Shown here: piece after piece, positions 6,943-14,299 of the stretch
Layout of the letters: each line of letters begins with the position of its first letter
How positions within the stretch are numbered: the stretch's first letter is position 1
Origin: Firmicutes bacterium UBA5559
GTDB taxonomy: Bacteria > Bacillota > Clostridia > Peptostreptococcales > Anaerovoracaceae
NCBI GenBank assembly: GCA_002425705.1
Contig: DIMT01000022.1
Location: forward strand, 46,570-63,740
Direction of reading: 5' to 3'
Length of the DNA: 17,171 nucleotides
Notes under the pieces: model-generated
What the model was told of the DNA's origin: nothing
Databases searched by the model: none
Seen by the model: the letters and a program-made list of their open reading frames with translations, nothing else
Translations under genes and position numbers: made by a program

Positions 6943-8230
6943 TTTTGATGAACCCCCTTAGTTGTCCGATTAAGTATAACGATCCGGCGGCGATGAGGAC
7001 ATCTGGCGGCTCTTGTTCTGAAAGAGCCTTTTTCAGGGCCTCCGCCGGTTCGGGAATAGCTTTGCAGTTCCCACCTCTATCGTTAATTATATCACTCAGT
7101 TGTCCGGCTGTCATTCTTCTTTCATTATTCGGTTCCGTGGCAATAAAATCCTTGGTGATTTTTAAAAATTCACCAATCATTCCTTCTACATCTTTATCCG
7201 CCAGGGCACCAATGATCATCCGAATCTTCCCTTTCGGCAGAAGATACTCAGCCGCTTCCGCCAAAGCAGCCGCCCCGGCCTGATTGTGTGCCCCATCCAG
7301 AAGAATCATGGGATCTTTAGCCATCAGTTCCATACGTCCCGGCTGACGAGCTTTCAGTACACCTTCATAAAGCCGGTCCCTCTGCAATCGGATCTGCCCG
7401 TTTTTCCTCAGGATTTCCAAAGCTGCTAAAGCCGTTTTGATATTTTCAGTCTGATGCCTTCCCGCCATGGAAATCCGAACATCGGAATAGTCGGTCCCAA
7501 ATAATTCCATGTTCAGGGTGCTCCCTTCGAGGCTTTCCTCCAGGATCCTGACGGGTATGGGCGAAACATCAAAAAGCTTGGATCCTGATTTGTAGGCCTT
7601 ACTGGCGATGACCCGGGCTGCATCCCTTTGATTCACGTTCATGACTACCGGGATTCCCGGCTTAATGATTCCCGCTTTTTCACCGGCTATTTCTTCCAGG
7701 GTATTCCCCAGCCGATCCATGTGATCCATAGAAATGGATGTGATAACCGAAATCAGGGGAGCATCTATGACATTGGTAGAATCCCCCCTACCTCCCAGTC
7801 CAACTTCCAGTACCACATAGTCCAGTTCTTTTTCCTGAAAAAACAGGAAGGCTATTGCGGTGACCACCTCAAATTCGGTGGGGGAGTCCATCCCTTCTTC
7901 CACCATTTTTTCAGCTTCCCCAGTGACCCGGTCTGTCAGATCAGCCAGTTCTTCGTCGGAAATCATTCGGCCGTCGGCTTCGATCCGCTCATTGAATACT
8001 TCAAGGAAAGGTGACGTATACAGACCTGCCCGATATCCGTTGGCCTGAATTCCTTCGTAAAGAAAACGACTGACCGATCCTTTACCGTTAGTCCCGGCTA
8101 TATGGAGAATTTTCAAACTCTTTTCCGGATTCCCCAGTCTTTCCAGCAAAATCTTTATCCGCTCCAGGCCCAAAACACTTCCGAATCTTTCGTAACTTGA
8201 TATTTTATCCAGTGCTTCCTTTGCTTCCAT
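6926..8230 (-). CDS. folC: Bifunctional folylpolyglutamate synthase / dihydrofolate synthase
   Basis: A 434-residue Mur-ligase-like enzyme that adds glutamate to folates, and in bacteria usually also to dihydropteroate, using ATP. The P-loop GTNGKGS is at residues 46-52, followed by VSRFLYEGI. The central domain shows TSPFLEVFNERI, EVGLGGRGDSTN and SMDHMDRLGNT, and the C-terminal domain starts with LLDGAHNQAG around residue 310. It begins 9 bases after the valS stop, with GGGGAGG very close to the ATG (3 bases), an unusually short spacing. The valS-folC order is common in Firmicutes. Polyglutamylation supports retention of folates for the Fhs/FchA/FolD enzymes encoded 4 kb away. The dagK-like gene overlaps its end by 17 bases. 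Confidence 0.94.
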   Translation of the reverse strand: MEAKEALDKISSYERFGSVLGLERIKILLERLGNPEKSLKILHIAGTNGKGSVSRFLYEGIQANGYRAGLYTSPFLEVFNERIEADGRMISDEELADLTDRVTGEAEKMVEEGMDSPTEFEVVTAIAFLFFQEKELDYVVLEVGLGGRGDSTNVIDAPLISVITSISMDHMDRLGNTLEEIAGEKAGIIKPGIPVVMNVNQRDAARVIASKAYKSGSKLFDVSPIPVRILEESLEGSTLNMELFGTDYSDVRISMAGRHQTENIKTALAALEILRKNGQIRLQRDRLYEGVLKARQPGRMELMAKDPMILLDGAHNQAGAAALAEAAEYLLPKGKIRMIIGALADKDVEGMIGEFLKITKDFIATEPNNERRMTAGQLSDIINDRGGNCKAIPEPAEALKKALSEQEPPDVLIAAGSLYLIGQLRGFIKNGIGK

Positions 8231-8239
8231 AAGCCTCCC

Positions 8240-10927
8240 CTAGCATTTTCGGGCTACAAGTTCCAGTCGATCCCGAATCTTATCCAGTTTATCCCGGTAT
8301 CCTGCCGCTTTTTCCCGTTCTTCCGCTATGATGTTGGCTGGCGCCTTGGCTACGAAACCTTCATTGGACAGTTTCTTTTCCAGTCGGTCCACTTCTTCTT
8401 CCAGCTTTTTCTTTTCTCTGGAGAGTCGTTCAAACTCAGCCTTGTAGTCCAGCAGGTCATCCAGGGGGATGAAGATTTCTGCACCGGAAATAACGGCGGA
8501 CATGGCCTCCTCCGGGGTTTCTGTTTTATCCGCGGTGATAAGGATTTCTGTTATATTAGCCAGGCTCATGATATACCGGCGGCAGGACTCCATCACTGCT
8601 GCCCCTTCCCCGTCGGCCAGGATTACAGCCCGGAGCTTTCTGCCTGGAGCAGCCTCCGCTTCCGCCCGGATATTTCGGATACTCTTGATCGCTTCCATGG
8701 CGGTTTCGATTCTCTTTACCTCTTCCGGGTATTCCAACTGACCGTCGACTACCGGCCAGGCTCCCTTCATCAGGAAATCTTCCGGGTTGTCAGCATCAGG
8801 AGTTCCCTTTGGAAGATAACTGTAGATTTCTTCTGTTAGGAAAGGCATGAAGGGATGGAGAAGCTTCAGCATATCCTTCAGCGCGTGGACCAGGACTGCC
8901 CGGACTACCTTCTTTTCCTGCTCATCTCCCTGGTAGAGCCGATTCTTTACCAGCTCGATGTACCAGTCGCAGAATTCATTCCAGATTACTTCATAAATCC
9001 GTTGACCGGCCAGGGAAAGTTCAAACTTTTCCAGATTGTCCGTAATGTACTGAACGGCACTGTTGACCCGGGAAAGGATCCATTTGTCTTCATCCCGAAG
9101 TTCCAGTCCCTCCATAAATTCCGGTGTCTCAAGGAAGTTTCCTTCTTCATCCTGCAGATTCATGATGACGAATCGTGAGGCATTCCAGAGCTTATTGGCA
9201 AAATTCCGGGAAGATTCCAGTTTGTCGGTCTTAAACCGCATGTCATTTCCCGGGGAGATTCCGGTGGTCAGCATGAAACGAAGGGCATCGGCTCCGTACT
9301 GATCGATGATTTCCAGCGGATCAATACCGTTGCCCAGGGATTTGCTCATCTTCCGGCCTTCTGCATCCCGAACCAGCCCATGGACATATACGTATTTAAA
9401 GGGAATTTCACCGGTCATTTCGATAGCAGAAAAGACCATTCGCACCACCCAGAAGAATATGATGTCATAGCCGGTCACCAGCACATCCGTGGGATAAAAA
9501 TATCTATAATCCTCACTTTCTTCAGGCCACCCCAGGGTGGAGAAGGGCCACAACCCGGAGGAGAACCAGGTATCCAGTACATCCTCGTCCTGACGGATTT
9601 TTGAACTTCCGCATTTACTGCAGACTACAGGCGCCTCGGTCTGTACGATCAGTTCTCCGCAATCGTCACAATAATAGGCGGGGATGCGATGCCCCCACCA
9701 GAGCTGGCGGGAGATGCACCAGTCCCGGATGTTTTCCAGCCAGTGCAGGTAAATCTTTTCAAACCGATCCGGCACGTGGACCAGCTGTCCACTTTTGGCT
9801 GCTTCAATAGCCGGCTTAGCCAGCTCTTCCATGGCAACGAACCACTGGTCCGACAGCATGGATTCGATGATGGTGCTGCAGCGATAGCATTCTCCGGAGG
9901 GAATGACCTTATCTTCGGTTTTTACCAGGTATCCTGCTTCCTCCAGCTCGGCAGCCCACTTTTTACGGCACTCAAACCGATCCAGCCCTTCATATTTTCC
10001 AGCCAGTCCGTTCATTTTTGCATCCGGATTGATGCAGCTGGGCCGTTCCAGATGATGTCTCTCCCCAACTTGAAAATCGTTGGGGTCATGGGCGGGGGTA
10101 ATCTTTACCGCACCGGTTCCTTTTTCCGGATCCGGATATTCATCGGCAATGATGGGGATTTCCCGTCCCACCAGAGGCAGGATCACTGTTTTTCCGATCA
10201 TATCCTTGTATCGTTCATCCTCCGGGTGGACAGCGATGGCCACATCTCCGAACATAGTCTCCGGACGGCTGGTTGCTACCACGATACCTTCTCCGCCGTC
10301 TTTGGCGGGATAACGGAAATACCAGTACTTCCCGTTCTTATCCTCGTGCTCCACTTCTGCATCGGACAGAGAAGTTCCGCACTCCGGACACCAGTTGATC
10401 AGCCGGTTGCCCCGATAAATCAGACCCTTGTCATACAGCTTGACGAACATTTCGATTACTGCCTTATTGCAGCCTTCGTCCATGGTAAACCGTTCCCGGC
10501 TCCAGTCGCAGCTGTTACCAAGTTTTCGCACTTGCTCTGTAATCTTTCCCCCATACAGCTCCTTCCACTGCCAGGCCCTCTTCAGGAATTCTTCCCGTCC
10601 CAGATCTTCCTTGGTCAATCCCTCTTCTTCCCGTATCTTATCCACCACCTTGACCTCTGTGGCAATGCTGGCATGATCGCTGCCGGGGATCCACAGGGCA
10701 CTGAAACCCTGCATTCTTCGCCATCGGATCAGAACATCCTGAAGGGTCTGGTCCAAAGCATGGCCCATATGCAGCTGCCCTGTGATATTCGGCGGGGGCA
10801 TGGCTATGGTATAGGGTTTTTTCTTGGGATCCCTTTCTGCCCGGAAGGCTCCGTTCTTTTCCCATTCAGCGTAGATTCGTTCCTCAAATTCTTTCGGGCT
10901 GTAGGTTTTAGCCAGATTCTTTTCCAT
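8240..10927 (-). CDS. valS: Valyl-tRNA synthetase
   Basis: A complete class I synthetase of 895 residues. The ATP-binding HIGH motif appears as HMGH (53-56) in PPPNITGQLHMGHA, and KMSKS occurs near residue 525 in GRKMSKSLGNGIDPLE. The inserted editing domain lies between them (blocks VATSRPETMFGDVAIAVHPED and TGAVKITPAHDPNDFQVG). Cysteine pairs CPEC, CDDC and CSKC may bind zinc. The last ~70 residues are charged and coiled-coil-like (EKKKLEEEVDRLEKKL), the tRNA-binding arm typical of ValRS. AAGGA lies 7 bases before the ATG. Expression should be controlled by the valine T-box directly upstream. folC follows after 9 bases. Confidence 0.97.
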   Translation of the reverse strand: MEKNLAKTYSPKEFEERIYAEWEKNGAFRAERDPKKKPYTIAMPPPNITGQLHMGHALDQTLQDVLIRWRRMQGFSALWIPGSDHASIATEVKVVDKIREEEGLTKEDLGREEFLKRAWQWKELYGGKITEQVRKLGNSCDWSRERFTMDEGCNKAVIEMFVKLYDKGLIYRGNRLINWCPECGTSLSDAEVEHEDKNGKYWYFRYPAKDGGEGIVVATSRPETMFGDVAIAVHPEDERYKDMIGKTVILPLVGREIPIIADEYPDPEKGTGAVKITPAHDPNDFQVGERHHLERPSCINPDAKMNGLAGKYEGLDRFECRKKWAAELEEAGYLVKTEDKVIPSGECYRCSTIIESMLSDQWFVAMEELAKPAIEAAKSGQLVHVPDRFEKIYLHWLENIRDWCISRQLWWGHRIPAYYCDDCGELIVQTEAPVVCSKCGSSKIRQDEDVLDTWFSSGLWPFSTLGWPEESEDYRYFYPTDVLVTGYDIIFFWVVRMVFSAIEMTGEIPFKYVYVHGLVRDAEGRKMSKSLGNGIDPLEIIDQYGADALRFMLTTGISPGNDMRFKTDKLESSRNFANKLWNASRFVIMNLQDEEGNFLETPEFMEGLELRDEDKWILSRVNSAVQYITDNLEKFELSLAGQRIYEVIWNEFCDWYIELVKNRLYQGDEQEKKVVRAVLVHALKDMLKLLHPFMPFLTEEIYSYLPKGTPDADNPEDFLMKGAWPVVDGQLEYPEEVKRIETAMEAIKSIRNIRAEAEAAPGRKLRAVILADGEGAAVMESCRRYIMSLANITEILITADKTETPEEAMSAVISGAEIFIPLDDLLDYKAEFERLSREKKKLEEEVDRLEKKLSNEGFVAKAPANIIAEEREKAAGYRDKLDKIRDRLELVARKC

Positions 10928-10966
10928 TCTCTATTCCTTTTCCTTTCTGATCGGGGTTTTCGCCAT

Positions 10967-11000
10967 AAAAAAATCCTTTAAGGCCTTAAGCCTTAAAGGA
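10967..11000 (-). terminator. T-box-controlled intrinsic terminator before valS
   Basis: A perfect 11-pair stem, TCCTTTAAGGC and GCCTTAAAGGA, with a 5-base loop is followed by seven U residues (10973-10967). It is the off-state structure of the valS T-box. Confidence 0.93.
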
Positions 11001-11182
11001 CGAAAATTTCCGCGGTACCACCTTTATTCTGCTCTTACTCAGAGCAGCCCTCATTTTGAAATGGCTCCAAAGCAACCTTCAACCACTGCTTCCCTCAGAA
11101 ATCTCTCAGCCACGGATTTCACTCTCTGTTCAGGACCTTTGGTCTACTCCTCTTTATCAACGCCGGATATTTAGTTGTATAT
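10967..11182 (-). promoter_or_regulatory. Valine T-box leader (tRNA-sensing riboswitch) of valS
   Basis: The minus-strand leader carries the hallmark T-box AAAGGTGGTACCGCGG (11025-11010), whose UGG (11020-11018) would pair with the NCCA end of uncharged tRNA. Directly upstream is a perfect stem III, CTGCTCT-GAGTA-AGAGCAG (11047-11029). Stem I contains the conserved AGAGAG and the apical GTGGCTGAGAG region (about 11125-11101). A GUU valine codon at 11076-11074, in the context TTGAAGGTTGCTTTGGAG, is the likely specifier. The AAAGG of the T-box can pair with CCTTT at 10999-10995, which is also the 5' arm of the terminator, giving the classic switch: uncharged tRNA-Val favours read-through into valS. 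Specifier placement is by pattern and context, not by folding. Confidence 0.93.
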
Positions 11183-11188
11183 TGAAAT

Positions 11189-11216
11189 ATTGTACCTTAT
11201 TTTACCGATTTGTCAA
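11189..11216 (-). promoter_or_regulatory. SigA-type promoter of the valS operon
   Basis: A consensus -35 TTGACA (11216-11211), 16-base spacer and -10 TACAAT (11194-11189) lie on the minus strand. Predicted start is near 11182. The -35 box lies within the last codons of larC1 and the spacer contains its TAA stop, so the two operons abut with no free space. Confidence 0.82.
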
Positions 11217-11991
11217 GCAGGTATGCCCGGACTCCCTGGGAACGACCCGTATCTTTCTTCCCAAATCCGATGCCAGTTGCTACGATTTTTCCAGGCACTG
11301 CTGATACAGGAAGGGCTTTGATTCCTTTGAGGATTCCCAGTCCGGAAGGAGTTACCATTTCTGTTTCGACTTCCTCCTGAACCAGCTGGTAGGAAGTTCC
11401 TTCCAGCATGGCCCGAACTGCAGGTACGGGGACGGGAATCCGGCCATGGCTGCACTCAATGAATCCCGTGCCGTCATGGAGATTCGAACAGGTAATCCGG
11501 CCGATCTGAAGGACTTCCAGACAGATGGCCACGCCGATGATATTCATGATGGCGGTGTCCCTTCCCACCTCATGGAAATGGACATGATCCAGATCTGTAC
11601 CATGAACTTTGGCTTCCGCTTCACCGATGACCTCATAAATATCCACTGCGGTATCCTTAATGGCACCGGTCAGAGAACTTTTTCGGATCATGGCCTCGAT
11701 TTCCCTAAAACTCCTGTGAGAATGTTCCCGGGGCTGTTCATGATGATGATCATGCGGGTGATTATCCCCATGGGAATGGGAAACAGCCGGTACTTCGAAA
11801 TAAATATTCAAGCCTGCTGTCCCATCCCGTTCTTCCCTACGGAAGCTTTCGGGAGATACGGTCCATCCGAAACCGGAAAGGCCGCTGATCAGATTATCCG
11901 GATTGACTCCTAAGTCCACCAGGGATGCCAGAATCATATCTCCGCTGATTCCCCGGGTACAATCGATGTGCAAATGCTTGTGCTTGGTCAT
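11197..11991 (-). CDS. larC: Nickel-pincer cofactor protein LarC, N-terminal (LarC1) part only
   Basis: A 264-residue protein of the LarC (formerly DUF111) family, which inserts nickel into the pincer nucleotide cofactor of lactate racemase-type enzymes. The N-terminus HIDCTRGISGDMILASLVDLG is diagnostic, followed by a metal-binding histidine cluster between residues 72 and 92 (nine His), the block HFHEVGRDTAIMNI, and TPSGLGILKGI with ATGIGFGKKD near the end. Full LarC is about 400 residues; here it stops at the point where the LarC1 part ends, and the CTP-binding C-terminal part is absent. In Lactobacillus plantarum the two parts are joined by programmed frameshifting; here the sequence after the stop is the valS promoter and T-box, so no LarC2 follows. 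AGGA lies 6 bases before the ATG, 16 bases after larB. No larE or larA is present in the window. Confidence 0.87.
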   Translation of the reverse strand: MTKHKHLHIDCTRGISGDMILASLVDLGVNPDNLISGLSGFGWTVSPESFRREERDGTAGLNIYFEVPAVSHSHGDNHPHDHHHEQPREHSHRSFREIEAMIRKSSLTGAIKDTAVDIYEVIGEAEAKVHGTDLDHVHFHEVGRDTAIMNIIGVAICLEVLQIGRITCSNLHDGTGFIECSHGRIPVPVPAVRAMLEGTSYQLVQEEVETEMVTPSGLGILKGIKALPVSAVPGKIVATGIGFGKKDTGRSQGVRAYLLDKSVK

Positions 11992-12007
11992 GTTTCATCC
12001 TGTCTGA

Positions 12008-12766
12008 CTACTCCCTTTGGGAGAGTCGGTTGATATTGGCTGCCAGATAGGCGGCTCCGAATCCGTTATCGATATTAACGATGCCTACACCGTTGGCACA
12101 GCTGTTGAGCATGGAAAGCAGGGCTGATATGCCCCCCAGGTTGGCCCCGTAGCCAATGCTGGTGGGGACCGCAATCACTGGTGCTTCCACCAGCCCCCCC
12201 GCCACACTGGCCAGTGCACCCTCCATGCCGGCTACCACGATGACCACATGGGCCTGACGGATTCGGTCCAGCTTCGCAAAGAGCCGGTGGATTCCTGCTA
12301 CTCCGACGTCATAGATCCGATCCACCGGATTTCCCAGCATCATGGCTGTTACAGCAGCTTCTTCTGCTACCGGAATATCCGCAGTCCCGGCAGTAACGAC
12401 GGCCACCGTCCGGTTATGTTTGGGCTGAGGGTCACGGTTGACCACAATCATCCGGGCTTCTTCGTAATATAAGGCATCCGGGACCAGATCCCGAACCGCT
12501 GCATAGTTTTCAGGTGTGGCTCTGGTGCCCATAATGTTGTCGTTGCTTTCAGCCAGCCGGACAAATATTTCAGCAATCTGAGCGGAGGTTTTTCCCTGAC
12601 AGAACACCGCTTCCGGGTAGCCAGTCCGTATGTTTCGATGTTGATCGATATTGACAAAACCCAGATCCTGAAAGGGTAGGGTCTTCAGCACTTCGTAGGC
12701 ATCCTCCGGTGAAGTCTCGCCGGAGGCAACCTTTTGTAGCAGATCATCCAAATGACGCTTATCCAT
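12008..12766 (-). CDS. larB: Nickel-pincer cofactor biosynthesis protein LarB
   Basis: LarB carboxylates and hydrolyses nicotinic acid adenine dinucleotide to start synthesis of the nickel-pincer cofactor. The 252-residue length is typical. The N-terminal extension contains GYPEAVFCQGKT and GTRATPENY; the C-terminal PurE-like domain starts at about residue 120 (VAVVTAGTADIPVAEEAA) and includes DVGVAGIHR, VAGMEGALASVAGG and PTSIGYGANLGG. Cys223 in LNSCANGVGIVNIDNG corresponds to the cysteine that binds the nicotinate ring in Lactobacillus LarB. The ribosome binding site AAGGAG overlaps the folD TAA stop, and the ATG lies 7 bases beyond it, so translation is tightly coupled to folD. larC1 follows after 16 bases. 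Confidence 0.93.
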   Translation of the reverse strand: MDKRHLDDLLQKVASGETSPEDAYEVLKTLPFQDLGFVNIDQHRNIRTGYPEAVFCQGKTSAQIAEIFVRLAESNDNIMGTRATPENYAAVRDLVPDALYYEEARMIVVNRDPQPKHNRTVAVVTAGTADIPVAEEAAVTAMMLGNPVDRIYDVGVAGIHRLFAKLDRIRQAHVVIVVAGMEGALASVAGGLVEAPVIAVPTSIGYGANLGGISALLSMLNSCANGVGIVNIDNGFGAAYLAANINRLSQRE

Positions 12767-12777
12767 TCCTTGGCTCC

Positions 12778-13632
12778 TTATCCTCTGGACTGCCGGACAG
12801 CAGCCTCCACTACCTGAAGAACCAGCACACCGGTGGTGACCGTTCCCACGCCTCCCGGTACCGGGGTAATCGCTTCCACCACCGGCTCCACTTCAGCGAA
12901 ATTCACGTCCCCGCAGATCGATCCGTCCTCCCGAAGGTGAATCCCAACGTCCAGGACAATTTGCCCTTCCCGGACGAAATCCCTGCCAATGGTCTCGGAT
13001 TTTCCGGCTGCTACCAGGAGCACGTCTGCTTCTCTGGTGATTTCCTCCATATGAAGGGTTTTTGTGTGACAGACGGTCACCGTACCATTTTTCTTCATCA
13101 CCATCATGGCTGCCGGTTTTCCCACTACCAGGCTTCGACCGATGACCGCGACTTTCTTTCCTGTCAGGTCAATGTCGTAATACTCCAGGATTTCCATACA
13201 GGCTCTGGGTGTGCAGGGCGGGAATCCGACTTCGGATCCCGCATAAACTCCGGCCATGGATGCGGGGGTGATGCCATCCACATCTTTAGCTGGGTCCAGG
13301 ACCTCCATAACCGCTTTTTCATCCAGATGAGACGGCAACGGCCGGAATAGCAGCAAGCCGTGAATTCCGGCATCCTGATTGATCTGAACGATGGTTTCCA
13401 TCAGTTCCGACTGAGAAATCGTTTCCGGATAAACAAAATTCCGAACCAGGACCCCTGCGGCCTCGCATCGTTTCATGGCTCCTTTTTCATAGGAGATATC
13501 ATCTCCCCGTTCTCCCACCCGGAGAATAGCCAGACAGGGGTGAATCCCCTGTTTTTTCAGTTCATCCACATCGGCTGTCAGTCTGGCGGTCAGCGCATCG
13601 GATACATCCTTACCTTTTAATAGTTGTGCCAT
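12778..13632 (-). CDS. folD: Methylenetetrahydrofolate dehydrogenase FolD, cyclohydrolase site altered
   Basis: A 284-residue FolD-family protein that oxidises 5,10-methylene-THF to methenyl-THF with NAD(P). The Rossmann block GRSLVVGKPAA with CHTKT and the folate-site Asp119 in KDVDG are intact, as is the PVPGGVG loop. The lysine four residues after the tyrosine in the usual YxxxK motif (human Lys56), essential for the cyclohydrolase step, is replaced: SYEKGAMKRC puts Ala52 there. The partner glutamine of VQLPLP (human Gln100) is also missing, the block reading LLFRPLP with Phe96. I infer a dehydrogenase without, or with poor, cyclohydrolase activity, complemented by FchA encoded 9 bases upstream. 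GAGG lies shortly before the ATG and the stop overlaps the larB ribosome binding site. Family is certain; loss of one activity is inference from aligning by eye. Confidence 0.93.
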   Translation of the reverse strand: MAQLLKGKDVSDALTARLTADVDELKKQGIHPCLAILRVGERGDDISYEKGAMKRCEAAGVLVRNFVYPETISQSELMETIVQINQDAGIHGLLLFRPLPSHLDEKAVMEVLDPAKDVDGITPASMAGVYAGSEVGFPPCTPRACMEILEYYDIDLTGKKVAVIGRSLVVGKPAAMMVMKKNGTVTVCHTKTLHMEEITREADVLLVAAGKSETIGRDFVREGQIVLDVGIHLREDGSICGDVNFAEVEPVVEAITPVPGGVGTVTTGVLVLQVVEAAVRQSRG

Positions 13633-13641
13633 ATCGCCCTC

Positions 13642-14271
13642 TTATCTTATCCGGCTGACTACCAGTTGATGAACCTGGTCTGCCAGCTTTCCGTAATGCT
13701 CCAGCATCTCATCTGCTTCCCGGTTGATTTTTTCTGCATAGACCTTATCCTTCATCAGACCAGTATTGATAAATACATTGAGGCTGGCACCCTGAAGGGC
13801 GGCTTTGCAGAATATGGCCCCGACCCCCGCATCGCTTAAGGCCAGAGCACTTCCCTTTTGAGCAAACTCCTGCTCCAGTTCGATAGCCCGGCAGGATTTC
13901 TTCATGATTTCCAGGGGAACGGAGCAGGCAAGCTTTAGGGCATCTTCCATGACCCGATCTTTTTCTGCCTGCTGAGCTTCCGTATCCTTCGGCATTCCGT
14001 ATGCCCTTGACAGAGGCTCAAAAACCTCGGCATCCCGATCCACCAACTCGAGAAGATCCTTTTGGAGATCGTCCGCTTCCTGTTTCAGTCGAAGGATATC
14101 CTCCTCCACGTCGGCATATTTTTTCTTTCCCACCGTCAGAGATCCAACCATATTACCCAGCGCGGTGCCCAAGGCACCCACCAGAGCGGAGGCTCCGCCT
14201 CCTCCTGGTACCGGATCCTTGCCGGACAGTTTTTCTACAAAAGTTTCGCAAGACTCCTTTGTAAATCCCAT
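13642..14271 (-). CDS. fchA: Methenyltetrahydrofolate cyclohydrolase FchA
   Basis: A 209-residue protein of the formiminotransferase-cyclodeaminase C-terminal family. Members of this length next to fhs and folD act as cyclohydrolases converting methenyl-THF to 10-formyl-THF. The diagnostic glycine-rich N-terminal block PVPGGGGASALVGALG is at residues 20-35, followed by helical segments with LTVGKKKYADVE and, later, SDAGVGAIFCKAALQGA. Formimido-THF cyclodeaminase is the alternative, but no histidine-degradation gene is nearby. AGGA lies 7 bases before the ATG. The gap to fhs is 28 bases and to folD 9 bases. Its presence fits the altered FolD, which seems to have lost this activity. Confidence 0.92.
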   Translation of the reverse strand: MGFTKESCETFVEKLSGKDPVPGGGGASALVGALGTALGNMVGSLTVGKKKYADVEEDILRLKQEADDLQKDLLELVDRDAEVFEPLSRAYGMPKDTEAQQAEKDRVMEDALKLACSVPLEIMKKSCRAIELEQEFAQKGSALALSDAGVGAIFCKAALQGASLNVFINTGLMKDKVYAEKINREADEMLEHYGKLADQVHQLVVSRIR

Positions 14272-14299
14272 CTCCCCATCCTTTCCTGCTTTTCAGCCT

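Noticed and set aside
10931..10966. Eleven-codon frame (ATG at 10966 to TAG) between the T-box terminator and valS, a possible leader peptide
   Set aside because: The ATG follows the terminator U-tract with no ribosome binding site and has no run of valine codons; control is already explained by the T-box.
9689..10981. Plus-strand open frame of 430 codons opposite valS and its leader
   Set aside because: No family features; it runs antisense to valS catalytic motifs and into the T-box terminator.
10970..11199. A frameshifted LarC2 continuation after larC1
   Set aside because: The sequence after the stop is accounted for by the valS promoter, stem III, T-box and terminator; I see no LarC C-terminal motifs in any frame there.
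12778..13632. folD as a decaying pseudogene because of its altered catalytic residues
   Set aside because: The frame is full length, the NAD(P) and folate-Asp blocks are intact, and translation is coupled to both neighbours; specialisation is more likely than decay.
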